In this document: positions 26,157-34,702 of the stretch, one piece after another
Layout of the letters: every line of letters begins with the position of its first letter
Position numbering within the stretch: position 1 is the first letter of the stretch
Assembly (NCBI RefSeq): GCF_006065315.1
Contig: NZ_CP040749.1
Coordinates: 2,494,501-2,558,500, forward strand
Direction of reading: 5' to 3'
DNA length: 64,000 nucleotides
Origin: Aureibaculum algae
Lineage (GTDB): Bacteria; Bacteroidota; Bacteroidia; Flavobacteriales; Flavobacteriaceae
The notes under the pieces: model-generated
What the model saw: the letters and a program-made list of their open reading frames with translations, nothing else
Told to the model about the DNA's origin: nothing
Databases searched by the model: none
Translations under genes and position numbers: made by a program

Positions 26157-26192
26157 TGTCATTCAGAGCGGAATACAATGGAGCGATGAATC
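26157..26192 (+). repeat. REP-like repeat (diverged)
   Basis: Starts TGTCATTCAGAGCGG and ends GAGCGATGAATCT: a variant of the flavobacterial 'GTCATT...GA(A/T)TCT' palindromic repeats. Single degenerate copy. Confidence 0.5.
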
Positions 26193-26269
26193 TTTCAAAT
26201 AGGAGTTAGAATTAAGCAGATGCCTGTCCCTCCCGAATTCTCCGGATAGGAAAATACAATGACAGTTTT

Positions 26270-26295
26270 GAACAATGACTTTACCCCCTCCGCCC
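26270..26295 (+). repeat. 26-base direct repeat, copy 1
   Basis: GAACAATGACTTTACCCC followed by CTCCGCCC. It recurs 126 bases downstream with one mismatch (A for C at the 15th position). Confidence 0.7.
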
Positions 26296-26395
26296 GCATT
26301 TAAGAACAAATAATTGCACGTCACTTCGAGTGTTTTGTTAGAAGCGAGAGCTGAAAAGAAAATGTATCGAGAAGATATTAACTGAATTTCTGTAC

Positions 26396-26421
26396 GAACA
26401 ATGACTTTAACCCCTCCGCCC
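26396..26421 (+). repeat. 26-base direct repeat, copy 2
   Basis: Second copy of the element at 26270-26295 with a single mismatch. Only two copies are seen, without regular spacers, so this is not a CRISPR array. Confidence 0.7.
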
Positions 26422-26630
26422 TTTATAATCATTGCAATAAATCTATTTTAGTCAAGGTACTTCCCCTTATAATAAAGATGAGGATTAAAACTATCTAAAT
26501 ATAATAGGAAATAAACAAATTTACTGAGGGGAATTTTAGTACTTGAGTTGTTATAAATATGAAGGTGTAATTCTTTAACTCCTTTAAAAACTGAATTCAA
26601 CCAACGAATTATAAACTAAAAAATTAAATT

Positions 26631-27308
26631 ATGAAACAATTAAAGTTAATCACAACCGGGTTAAAATATTTAATGTTTGTCCCATTGTTAATGTTTATCA
26701 ATTGTGATAATTCTGAAGAAATGAATCAATCAGATAAAAATATGGTTCAAGGTGACGCTAATGTTTTAAGGCTTATGGTTGCTGCAGTTAGTGGTGGATC
26801 AGATGCTACTATTACCAAAAGTAGCACAACTTATACTACATCAGATTCTCAATGTACTATGTTTCAATACCCAATCAGCTTTTTATTAAATGTTGAAGAT
26901 CCTCAAGAAAAAGTTATCAATAGTGATGAAGAATTGACCACATTTATTAACTCCTTAACATCCTTAAATTATGTTGGTTTTTATTTTCCAATAACTCTTA
27001 CAGATTATGAGGGTAATAAAACTCAATTAGATAATCTTGATGATCTTGAAGGTACACTTGAATTGGCTGTTGAAGTTTGTAGCGGAGCAGATGATAATTC
27101 AGATTCTGATTCAGACAATAGTTCTGATACTGATACGGATGTAAATCAAGATGATAATGATGGATCTGATAATGGTTATACTTGGTGTGATAAAAATCAA
27201 AAGAAAGTTAGTGTATGCCACAATGGAAATAATATTTGTATCAGCGTAAATGCTCTATATCAACATTTAAGCCAACACAGTGACTGTTACTTAGGTCCTT
27301 GCGACTAA
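26631..27308 (+). CDS. Putative surface lipoprotein with Asp/Ser-rich linker and Cys/His-rich C-terminal domain
   Basis: A 225-residue protein with a type II signal peptide: hydrophobic 14-23 and lipobox FINC with Cys25, followed by acidic DNSEE, a pattern that favours outer-surface display in flavobacteria. A central conserved-looking region (about 80-155) leads into an Asp/Ser-rich linker (about 156-182). The last 35 residues form a small domain: VCHNG, ICIS, HLSQHSD and LGPC, a motif set found at the C-terminus of many secreted Bacteroidota proteins and likely disulfide-bonded. Function unknown. Monocistronic, ending at a strong terminator. Confidence 0.75.
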   Translation: MKQLKLITTGLKYLMFVPLLMFINCDNSEEMNQSDKNMVQGDANVLRLMVAAVSGGSDATITKSSTTYTTSDSQCTMFQYPISFLLNVEDPQEKVINSDEELTTFINSLTSLNYVGFYFPITLTDYEGNKTQLDNLDDLEGTLELAVEVCSGADDNSDSDSDNSSDTDTDVNQDDNDGSDNGYTWCDKNQKKVSVCHNGNNICISVNALYQHLSQHSDCYLGPCD

Positions 27309-27333
27309 TAAATAATAATTAACATATAAAAAG

Positions 27334-27365
27334 AAAAGCACTACATTAAGAGTAGTGCTTTTTTT
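27334..27365 (+). terminator. Rho-independent terminator
   Basis: Perfect 11-bp stem AAAAGCACTAC (27334-27344) / GTAGTGCTTTT (27352-27362) with a 7-base loop and a following T-run to 27365. It ends the lipoprotein transcript 26 bases after its stop. Confidence 0.9.
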
Positions 27366-27481
27366 ATGATTATTGTCTAGGTCTATACTATCTCTAATAA
27401 AATTTAAGAATATTATAAACTTTCTGAATCTAACATTATGATTTTAAATGATAACGACTTGCTAACTAAAGCAAGCTAGTA

Positions 27482-28657
27482 TTATTGCTGCTTTTTAACA
27501 ACATAATAGATGAAGATATATCGTACAGCCAATAAAATTAATAAAGGAATTATAGCCATAGCAAATATCTGAAATTGTAGAATCCATAATACTACTGTTA
27601 AAGCCAAAAGTACTAGTACTAAAAGTATATACTTTTTAACCCAATTTGGAATCTCCTTTTTTAACAAAACAAAGGCAACAAATATATTAGGCATAAATGC
27701 CCATAAAAAATTATAGTTATCTTTAGTTGCTGAATGGTCAGTTGCAAACCATAGTAATAATACGACAACACCTATGAGTCCCGTGACAAAAAACAGGGTA
27801 AAATCTAATACTTTACTACGTTTTTGCTTCTTATGATCATGATAGGTAATCCAAATAACCAATAATGCAATTAAAGAGAATACTATTGTAGGTGTAAAAT
27901 ATTTAAACCCATTAGTTTCCTTATCTTTTGCTTTAAATAAAACGTTAGTTTTCTTAACAATTGGTTGACCATTAATAGTGCTTTCCGCATACGTATTGTA
28001 AATATTATCAGGTAAAAAAAGATAATCTTTAGGTGTGGCCTTTTTATCAATTATAGAACCTAAGGCTAAATCAATTCCAAAAGTACCCCACGGATGTTTT
28101 TTTTGAGCGTACTGGTGGATTAAGCTACGTAAGGTTTCGTCCTTGCCTTCTATAAAGTTAGTCTGAAACACCACTTTTTCTTGAAGTACATTTTGAGCCA
28201 CATCTTTTAATCGTGTGGCACAATTATCATAAAAGAAATCATATAAATAGGATTTATTCTCAGGTTTTGCATTGTTTTGTAAAAAATCAAAAAATGCTTG
28301 TTTTTCTGATAGTGATAAATTTAAAACCTGCTCTCTAATAGTTCTGTTTTCTTCCGTATAACTTCTGTAAAAATATGAAAATGGATATGCCGCGAGATCA
28401 TATAATAATTTCCCTTGAGCAAATTTTCCATAAAAATTTGGAGTATTGTAATCGAATATACCATAATTAAAAGCAAGATCCATTCTTAGTACTTTGTCTC
28501 TAACTCTAAAAGCACTATGTCCAAAAGTATCGTAAAGATTATGACCTGGGTCAACTGTTATCACACTTATTTCAGCTTGGTCAGATAAGGTGATCTGTTG
28601 AGAAAAACCATTAACGATAAATAGCAAGAATAAAATAAAAATAATACTTCTTTTCAC
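27482..28657 (-). CDS. DUF4105 (Lnb N-terminal periplasmic domain) membrane protein
   Basis: A 391-residue protein: signal peptide (1-19, ending GFSQ), a periplasmic DUF4105 domain (about 25-200) and four to five C-terminal transmembrane helices (about 252-385). The DUF4105 domain has DTFGHSAFRVRD and DNCATRLKD, supplying a His and a Cys in positions expected for a papain/NlpC-like active site. Such proteins are widespread in Bacteroidota with unproven function; hydrolysis of a lipid or peptide amide is an inference. It follows the PorV-like gene on the same strand. Confidence 0.85.
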   Translation of the reverse strand: MKRSIIFILFLLFIVNGFSQQITLSDQAEISVITVDPGHNLYDTFGHSAFRVRDKVLRMDLAFNYGIFDYNTPNFYGKFAQGKLLYDLAAYPFSYFYRSYTEENRTIREQVLNLSLSEKQAFFDFLQNNAKPENKSYLYDFFYDNCATRLKDVAQNVLQEKVVFQTNFIEGKDETLRSLIHQYAQKKHPWGTFGIDLALGSIIDKKATPKDYLFLPDNIYNTYAESTINGQPIVKKTNVLFKAKDKETNGFKYFTPTIVFSLIALLVIWITYHDHKKQKRSKVLDFTLFFVTGLIGVVVLLLWFATDHSATKDNYNFLWAFMPNIFVAFVLLKKEIPNWVKKYILLVLVLLALTVVLWILQFQIFAMAIIPLLILLAVRYIFIYYVVKKQQ

Positions 28658-28752
28658 TTTGTTTGTTTTTTAAAAATTTCAAAATTGACATTGTTTGAAA
28701 TTTGTTCTTTGTTTTTTGGAATTTATTTAAATTATGTAATTTCTATTTACCA

Positions 28753-29865
28753 CTAACGAAAATAACTCACGTCAACTTTTAACGAAAATACATTCGAAAA
28801 TAATGTACCACTGGCACCGCCAATATTTGTTAAGGCATAATCAATAGAAATGCCTTTATAATTAAATCCAACTCCAAAATTAGGCTCTAGCGTTAATGAT
28901 TCACTATTATCAAAATCTGTTTGGTTTTGTAAATTATTAATACCACCTCTTAAATAGACGCGACCAATATAATCTAGCTGAAATCCAAACGCAGGACTCA
29001 CACTCACAAACGAGCTTGAAATAACATCATTTGTTTGTGCAAAACGCATGTTTAAATCAAGTGCTGTTATCAGATTGAAATCACGTGAAATGGTAAATTT
29101 TCTGGCAATACCTAATTGTGCTTTCGGTTTGGTGAGTTCTATTTTTTCTGGGGTAACTGTTGGGATAATTTCATCATCATTATCTGGGTTACCGTCGTTT
29201 AATATACTTTCATTGAGATTGTTGTAAATATCAATAATGTTATTGAGTTCGTCATCGTCAAAAGACCAAGCATTAAATGTAGTAGTGATATCTCGTAACA
29301 TTAATCCGAATTGCCAATTATTACGTTTAAATTGAAGTCCGGCATCTAAACCAAATCCAATAGAAGAAGCAAAACCACCAATATTCCGTCTTACTATCTT
29401 AGCATTTACACCAACATTTAAATCCTTTACAATTAACTTTTTAGCATAGGCTACGTTTACAGCCCAATCAGCAGCAGAAAAAAGACTCACACGATCATAA
29501 TTTATTTGACCATCTTGAATCAGTTGTGTTGTATTTAAAATATCATCAACACCAAAACGCATTACCGCCACTGCGATGGTACTTTCATCATTAATAGGTT
29601 TTGCAAAACCTATATAATCATAATTGGCAATACCTTGAAAATATTCGGCATGCATTAATGAGCCCTGATAATCTTTTAAACCAACTAAACCGGCTGGATT
29701 CCAATAAATGGAATTTACATCATTACTAGACGCCGTTACCGCTTTACCCATACCAAACGCAGCTGCATCTACACCAATGCTTAAAAACTCATTAGAAAAA
29801 TTCCGAATGGTTTGTCCGTAGGTACATTGGGCTATTAGCAGTATGATTATTGTTATTTTATTCAA
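28753..29865 (-). CDS. PorV/PorQ-family outer-membrane beta-barrel protein
   Basis: A 370-residue protein with signal peptide (1-17, ending TYG/QT) and the family N-terminus FLSIGVDAAAFGMGKAVTASSNDVNSIYWNPAGL (pieces at about 27-60), the hallmark of PorV/PorQ proteins in the FadL superfamily. The rest is alternating strand sequence of an outer-membrane barrel with a C-terminal aromatic residue (SYFR). PorV proteins shuttle type IX secretion substrates to the sortase; this divergent PorV2-like member may serve a similar or a lipid-transport role. Co-oriented with the ABC ATPase upstream. Confidence 0.85.
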   Translation of the reverse strand: MNKITIIILLIAQCTYGQTIRNFSNEFLSIGVDAAAFGMGKAVTASSNDVNSIYWNPAGLVGLKDYQGSLMHAEYFQGIANYDYIGFAKPINDESTIAVAVMRFGVDDILNTTQLIQDGQINYDRVSLFSAADWAVNVAYAKKLIVKDLNVGVNAKIVRRNIGGFASSIGFGLDAGLQFKRNNWQFGLMLRDITTTFNAWSFDDDELNNIIDIYNNLNESILNDGNPDNDDEIIPTVTPEKIELTKPKAQLGIARKFTISRDFNLITALDLNMRFAQTNDVISSSFVSVSPAFGFQLDYIGRVYLRGGINNLQNQTDFDNSESLTLEPNFGVGFNYKGISIDYALTNIGGASGTLFSNVFSLKVDVSYFR

Positions 29866-29978
29866 AGTTCAAAGTTTCAGGTTTTAAAATTCAAAAATCG
29901 TTAATCATCATTCGTTACTCGTTAATCCTTTAGGGTACTTCCTTCTTCAATCTTCTTCAATCTTTTTCAATTCTTAAC

Positions 29979-30668
29979 TCACAACTCTGAACTCATAACT
30001 ATCCTGCCATCTTTCATCTCCAGTTTTCTATCAGCCATGTTGGCTAATTCTGTATTGTGTGTTACAATAACGAACGTTTGATTAAACTCATCACGTAAAC
30101 TAAAAAATAATTCATGTAAATTTTTAGCAGAGGCGGTGTCTAAATTCCCACTAGGTTCATCGGCAAAAATAACTTTAGGATTATTAATTAAGGCTCTTGC
30201 AACAGCAACTCGCTGTTGTTCGCCACCAGAAAGTTCATTTGGTTTATGATCAACTCGATGTGATAAACCTAAGAAATCTAATATTTTTTTGGCTGCTATT
30301 TCTACTTCTTTTTTTGGCTTCTTAGCTATATATGCAGGAATACAGACATTCTCTAATGCCGTAAACTCAGGTAACAATTGATGGAATTGAAAAATAAAAC
30401 CTATATGTTCATTCCTGAATTTTGATAATCCTCTGTCGTTTAAATTTAAAACGTCTTGCCCATTTAATTCAAGTTTTGATTTTATAGAATTGTTTAGCCC
30501 TTTTGTAGAAGGCTTATCAAGTGTACCTAAAATCTGTAATAATGTTGTTTTTCCAGCCCCAGAAGGCCCAACAATAGCAACAATTTCCCCCTGTTTTATA
30601 TGAAGATCAACACCTTTTAAAACTTCTAAATCGCCGTAATATTTATGAATGTTTTTTGCAATTATCAT
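29979..30668 (-). CDS. ABC transporter ATP-binding protein (LolD/MacB type)
   Basis: A 229-residue ATPase of the LolD/FtsE/MacB group. Walker A GPSGAGKT (34-41), Q-loop FQFHQLLPE (93-101), signature LSGGEQQ (146-152), Walker B VIFADEP (166-172) and the switch His204 are all intact. Members drive lipoprotein release or envelope export with FtsX-fold permeases. No permease gene is adjacent, so the partner is elsewhere, as is common for lolD in Bacteroidota. Confidence 0.92.
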   Translation of the reverse strand: MIIAKNIHKYYGDLEVLKGVDLHIKQGEIVAIVGPSGAGKTTLLQILGTLDKPSTKGLNNSIKSKLELNGQDVLNLNDRGLSKFRNEHIGFIFQFHQLLPEFTALENVCIPAYIAKKPKKEVEIAAKKILDFLGLSHRVDHKPNELSGGEQQRVAVARALINNPKVIFADEPSGNLDTASAKNLHELFFSLRDEFNQTFVIVTHNTELANMADRKLEMKDGRIVMSSEL

Positions 30669-30918
30669 AGATCAAAATTCTAAGCGTAAAACTACATAAT
30701 AATTATTTATTTTTTAGTGTTAATGTTTAGAGAGATATGCTATGATAACGTCTTGTAGATTACAATGAACTATTCCACTTATCAATTGCTCTTATCATTG
30801 CAAGAAGTACAACAGAACTCACATTTAAAAACTGTATTTTATATGAAAAGGAACTAGAGTTTGATTTTTGGAATGTAAATGGAATGTGGTGCTAGATATT
30901 TATCTTCTCTGTTTTCAA
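30669..30918. other. 250-base gap without recognisable features
   Basis: Lies between two minus-strand genes. I find no gene, terminator or TAnnTTTG element in either strand. Confidence 0.5.
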
Positions 30919-33324
30919 TCAAAGCCATGTTTTCATCTTATTATAGTCTAAGAAATAAATAAATTTTAAAGAAAAGTTATTTACAATTGATTCGTCAAAG
31001 AGATTGTCTAAGTTTTTACCAAAATTAAGATCTGACATATCATCCTTATTAAATATGTTATTTCGGTATAAAGCTACTAATTGACTGCCAGGGGCAAATT
31101 CCCAAGAGTAATTCAAATCTAAATTCCATATGTTGTAATTAATATTATGGCTCGCCACATAGGCATTGGTATCTAAAGTACCCGCGTTATTTAATGCATA
31201 AAAGTTTTGATCATAGGTAACTGGAGACCAATAATGTCTAAAAGAAAGTGACAACGAAGATTTTACAGTAAAGCTATATTTACCAGATAATGAGTTTGTC
31301 ACGGTCTTTACATCACGGTTTCCAAAGATAATAGACGCGTCGTCTAATTGATTTACCCATCCATTTTCATTTTTCAGCATGGAATACTGAAAATCATAAA
31401 TAATTTGAAATTTATTGGTAAATCGGAACCGTGGTGATAGATTAACACTAATAAAATTTTCAGTGCTACTGTATCTTTTCCCGTATGTTACGCGTATGTC
31501 ATAGGCAAACTTTTTTCTATAATCAGTAGAAATCCATCCTCCTAATTCTAAAATACCTTTTTGTTTAAAATAACGCCCATTTACTCTAGGTTCAAAATAA
31601 TCATATAGATTTCCAATATTTGTTTCCATGTTTCCTCCAAATGCAAACCTATTTTTGGTGATAAAAAAAGCATCTAACTCAAACTCATTATCTGTATATG
31701 AATTGGGACTATTCAAATAGTCAATACTTGATTCAAAAGAAATGCGATAATCATTAAAGTGTTTGGAAGGTTCAAATATTTGATATGAAATTTCTCCAAA
31801 ATAAGATGAACGATTATTTCTATTGATGAATCCTAAATCTTTGATGTCATAAGTATCATTATTTCTGTAGTGGCCTACACTATATTGTACATTCCCATAT
31901 GTTTTTGACAACTCTAAAAATCCAGAAAATCCATCAGAAATTTCTCCATTTTCCTTAACATTACTCATTTTAAAGTTTCCTTTAATATTATATTGATTTT
32001 TTTTATCTGATATATCATAAAGGAGTCCCGTTACATTCGCATCTCTAAAACTACCATTTCTAGTCACGTTTGTATTTACTAAAGTTACGGATGAGTTTTT
32101 ATTAAACTGTTGATCTAAAACCAATACATTATAATTCGCTAATGATTCCGTTACAACATTTCTTTTTTCATCTGTTTCTGTATTGGTAATCGTGGCTGTA
32201 GTCTTTTCTGTAATCGCATTAAAAATTCCAATACCCAATCCTTTTTTTGTACGACCAGACAATTTAATAGCATTTAGCATATTTACCTTGTCGGGATTGT
32301 TAGTAACTTCTTCATTAAGTGCTAGATCAGCTTCGGCAGAATTTCGGTCAACCGGACGGTTTCCAATTCTCCGAGAATAAAATAGATTTCCTTTGCTAAA
32401 CAGTTCGGTACCTTCTGTGAAAAAAGCTCGTTGCTCATCATACTGAAGTTCAAAAGGTCCTAAGTTTAATTCTAAATCGTCAAAAGCGGTCTGGCCAAAA
32501 TCAGGAATCAATGTTGCATCTAACGTGAAACTTTCATTGACACCATATTTTATATCTAGTCCTATATTTTGATCAAACTCAGAGCTACCATCAAAAGTTG
32601 TAAGTGAAACGGAAGCATAAGGTGAAAAACTCAATCGAGTAGGGGCTTCAATGTTTTTTATGCCTGTTAATAATCCGGAATACTGTGTAACTTCTCCTTT
32701 ACTTTTATCTATATAATTCCAAACATATTTTTCATTGATATAGTGAATTCTTCTAAAAAAATTTATCCCCCAAGTTTCAACATTAGTTGAAAAACGCAAA
32801 GCAGAATAAGGTATTTTAATTTCAACCACCCAACTGTCTTTATTAAACTTGACTTTACTGTACCAAACCGCATTCCATGTAAAATCTTCATCACCATTGG
32901 CTACTTTAGCATCCCCTTGAGCCCCGGTACTTTGAACCACAAATTCAGTATCATTCTGACCATCATTATTAGGATTGATAGAAATAAGGAAAAAATCTGT
33001 ATTACCAAATTGATCTCTATTACCAAATTCCATCGGTACTTTATCGGGAGTATCGTCATAAAGTGTTGCACCAAAATAGATAGCTTCATCGTCATAAGCC
33101 ACTCTAACAGTGGTTTTTTTATTGTTTCTTTCAGCTCCACCATCTCCAGGTTCAAACATAACAAAATCGTTGGCAAGGTCTGTGTTTTGCCAAAAAGGCT
33201 CGTCTAAAACACCGTCAATTACAGGAGAGGCATTAATTTTTAATATTTCAATTTCTTTAGGAACAGCTTGGGAAAAGCAAATGTTATAAACGAATAGGAG
33301 TAAAATGAATGGGTAAAATTTCAT
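30919..33324 (-). CDS. DUF5916 outer-membrane protein with N-terminal CBM9-like domain
   Basis: An 801-residue protein: signal peptide (1-20, YNICFSQA), a carbohydrate-binding family 9-like domain (about 30-220; INASPVIDGVLDEPFWQNTD and VEIKIPYSALRF are typical), then a DUF5916 beta-barrel (about 230-801) rich in alternating aromatic strands. These proteins are common in Bacteroidota outer membranes; ligand and role are unproven. The DUF5916 segment FDLELNLGPFELQYDEQRAFF-type sequence (about 290-310) is diagnostic. Monocistronic on the minus strand, divergent from sucC. Confidence 0.87.
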   Translation of the reverse strand: MKFYPFILLLFVYNICFSQAVPKEIEILKINASPVIDGVLDEPFWQNTDLANDFVMFEPGDGGAERNNKKTTVRVAYDDEAIYFGATLYDDTPDKVPMEFGNRDQFGNTDFFLISINPNNDGQNDTEFVVQSTGAQGDAKVANGDEDFTWNAVWYSKVKFNKDSWVVEIKIPYSALRFSTNVETWGINFFRRIHYINEKYVWNYIDKSKGEVTQYSGLLTGIKNIEAPTRLSFSPYASVSLTTFDGSSEFDQNIGLDIKYGVNESFTLDATLIPDFGQTAFDDLELNLGPFELQYDEQRAFFTEGTELFSKGNLFYSRRIGNRPVDRNSAEADLALNEEVTNNPDKVNMLNAIKLSGRTKKGLGIGIFNAITEKTTATITNTETDEKRNVVTESLANYNVLVLDQQFNKNSSVTLVNTNVTRNGSFRDANVTGLLYDISDKKNQYNIKGNFKMSNVKENGEISDGFSGFLELSKTYGNVQYSVGHYRNNDTYDIKDLGFINRNNRSSYFGEISYQIFEPSKHFNDYRISFESSIDYLNSPNSYTDNEFELDAFFITKNRFAFGGNMETNIGNLYDYFEPRVNGRYFKQKGILELGGWISTDYRKKFAYDIRVTYGKRYSSTENFISVNLSPRFRFTNKFQIIYDFQYSMLKNENGWVNQLDDASIIFGNRDVKTVTNSLSGKYSFTVKSSLSLSFRHYWSPVTYDQNFYALNNAGTLDTNAYVASHNINYNIWNLDLNYSWEFAPGSQLVALYRNNIFNKDDMSDLNFGKNLDNLFDESIVNNFSLKFIYFLDYNKMKTWL

Positions 33325-33449
33325 TTAGTGTATTTGAATAGTTAGTGATTATTAAAGAGTTTACAAAACCTTACATAATCTTAAAGAGCAATTATTTGGT
33401 GAAAATAGCAATTAATTTTAAAAGTTAACTGAATTAACAAATGGTTTAT

Positions 33450-33457
33450 TATTTTTG
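33450..33457 (+). promoter_or_regulatory. Promoter -7 element TAnnTTTG (sucC)
   Basis: TATTTTTG matches the consensus and ends 26 bases before the sucC ATG. The -33 element is not clear. Confidence 0.6.
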
Positions 33458-33483
33458 TAGTACTTATTCACAAAATTTAAAGA

Positions 33484-34680
33484 ATGAACTTACACGAATA
33501 TCAAGGAAAAGAAATATTAAATAGTTTTGGTGTTAGAATCCAAAGAGGTCGAGTAGCTCACAGTCATAAAGAAGCTGTGGAAGTAGCTAAACAAATTGCT
33601 GCAGAAACTGGTACTGGATGGTGGGTAATTAAAGCTCAAATACATGCAGGTGGTAGAGGTAAAGGTGGTGGTGTTAAATTGGCTAAGAACTTAGCTGAAG
33701 TTGATTCTATCTCTCAAGATATTATTGGAATGATGTTAAAAACGCCTCAAACTCCTCCACAAGGAAAAAAGGTAAGTCAAGTACTTATTGCAGAGGATGT
33801 TTATTATCCAGGTGAGCATGAGCCAGAAGAGTATTATATGTCGGTACTTTTAAACCGTGAAACAAGTAGAAATATGATTATGTATTCTACAGAAGGTGGT
33901 ATGGATATTGAGACTGTTGCGGAAGAAACCCCTCATTTAATTTTTACAGAGGAGATTGACCCAACGGTTGGACTGTTACCTTTTCAAGCTCGTAAAATTG
34001 CTTTTAATTTTGGTTTATCAGGCGTAGCATTAAAAGAAATGGTGAAATTTGTTACAGCTTTATATAAAGCTTATGTAGAATCAGATGCTTCGCTTTTTGA
34101 AATAAACCCAGTATTAAAAACATCAGATGATAAAATTATGGCTGTTGATGCCAAAGTATCTATAGATGATAATGCTTTGTTTAGACGTAAGGAATATGCA
34201 GAAATGCGTGATTTACGCGAAGAGAACCCAATTGAAGTAGAAGCAAGGGCTGCTGGATTAAATTATGTAGATCTTGATGGAAATGTGGGCTGTATGGTAA
34301 ACGGAGCAGGTTTAGCAATGGGAACTATGGACTTGATTAAACAAGCTGGTGGTGAACCTGCTAACTTCTTAGATGTTGGTGGTACTGCTGATGCTAAACG
34401 TGTTGAAACGGCTTTTAGAATAATCTTAAAAGATTCAAACGTAAAAGCTATTTTAGTAAATATTTTTGGTGGTATTGTTCGTTGCGATAGAGTAGCACAA
34501 GGTGTTGTAGATGCTTATACGAATATGGGTGATGCTATTAATGTACCCATTATAGTTCGTTTACAAGGAACAAATGCAAAAGAAGCTAAAGAGCTAATTG
34601 ATAACAGTGGCATGGAAATTATTTCTGCTACTGAGTTTAAAGAAGCTGCTGATAAAGTGCAAGAAGTGCTTGCTAAATAA
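33484..34680 (+). CDS. sucC: ADP-forming succinate-CoA ligase, beta subunit
   Basis: A 398-residue ATP-grasp subunit of succinyl-CoA synthetase (TCA cycle, substrate-level ATP formation). It begins MNLHEYQGKEI, carries the ATP-grasp glycine loop AQIHAGGRGKGGG (51-63), the KMVKF/FEINP region with the Mg-binding residues, and NIFGGIVRCD (326-335) from the CoA-ligase domain that contacts the alpha subunit. sucD is not adjacent, as in other Flavobacteriia. A -7 element lies 26 bases upstream. Confidence 0.97.
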   Translation: MNLHEYQGKEILNSFGVRIQRGRVAHSHKEAVEVAKQIAAETGTGWWVIKAQIHAGGRGKGGGVKLAKNLAEVDSISQDIIGMMLKTPQTPPQGKKVSQVLIAEDVYYPGEHEPEEYYMSVLLNRETSRNMIMYSTEGGMDIETVAEETPHLIFTEEIDPTVGLLPFQARKIAFNFGLSGVALKEMVKFVTALYKAYVESDASLFEINPVLKTSDDKIMAVDAKVSIDDNALFRRKEYAEMRDLREENPIEVEARAAGLNYVDLDGNVGCMVNGAGLAMGTMDLIKQAGGEPANFLDVGGTADAKRVETAFRIILKDSNVKAILVNIFGGIVRCDRVAQGVVDAYTNMGDAINVPIIVRLQGTNAKEAKELIDNSGMEIISATEFKEAADKVQEVLAK

Positions 34681-34702
34681 TATAATAGAATTATTGACAC
34701 AT

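Larger units (their letters stand above)
26042..26630. other. 589-base repeat-rich gap closing the polysaccharide locus
   Basis: No credible gene. It contains a perfect 8-bp palindromic hairpin, GTACTGAA/TTCAGTAC (26118-26138), a REP-like stretch (26157-26192), two copies of a 26-base direct repeat (26270-26295, 26396-26421), and between them a CGTCACTTCGAG...TATCGAGAAG segment of a type often scattered in flavobacterial genomes. A minus-strand frame at 26163-26432 runs across these repeats and looks accidental. The final 150 bases should hold the promoter of the lipoprotein gene, but no TAnnTTTG is visible. Confidence 0.6.

Noticed and set aside
26270..26421. Two-copy 26-base repeat considered as a CRISPR remnant
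   Set aside because: Only two copies with a spacer of 100 bases, itself another repeat type; no cas genes nearby.
26163..26432. An 89-residue minus-strand frame
   Set aside because: It runs through the REP-like and direct repeats, lacks recognisable domains and has unusual composition; repeat sequence, not a gene.
27458..27475. Small hairpin CTTGCT/AGCAAG below the DUF4105 gene
   Set aside because: No T-run on the minus strand and only a 6-bp stem; not a supported terminator.
32917..33207. Plus-strand 96-residue frame opposite the DUF5916 gene
   Set aside because: Composition is that of an antisense shadow of the CBM9-like domain; no domain found.
34598..34702. Upstream extension of the serine hydrolase into sucC
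   Set aside because: It would put 35 residues before a good signal peptide and overlaps the sucC coding end; ATG 34703 fits the family.
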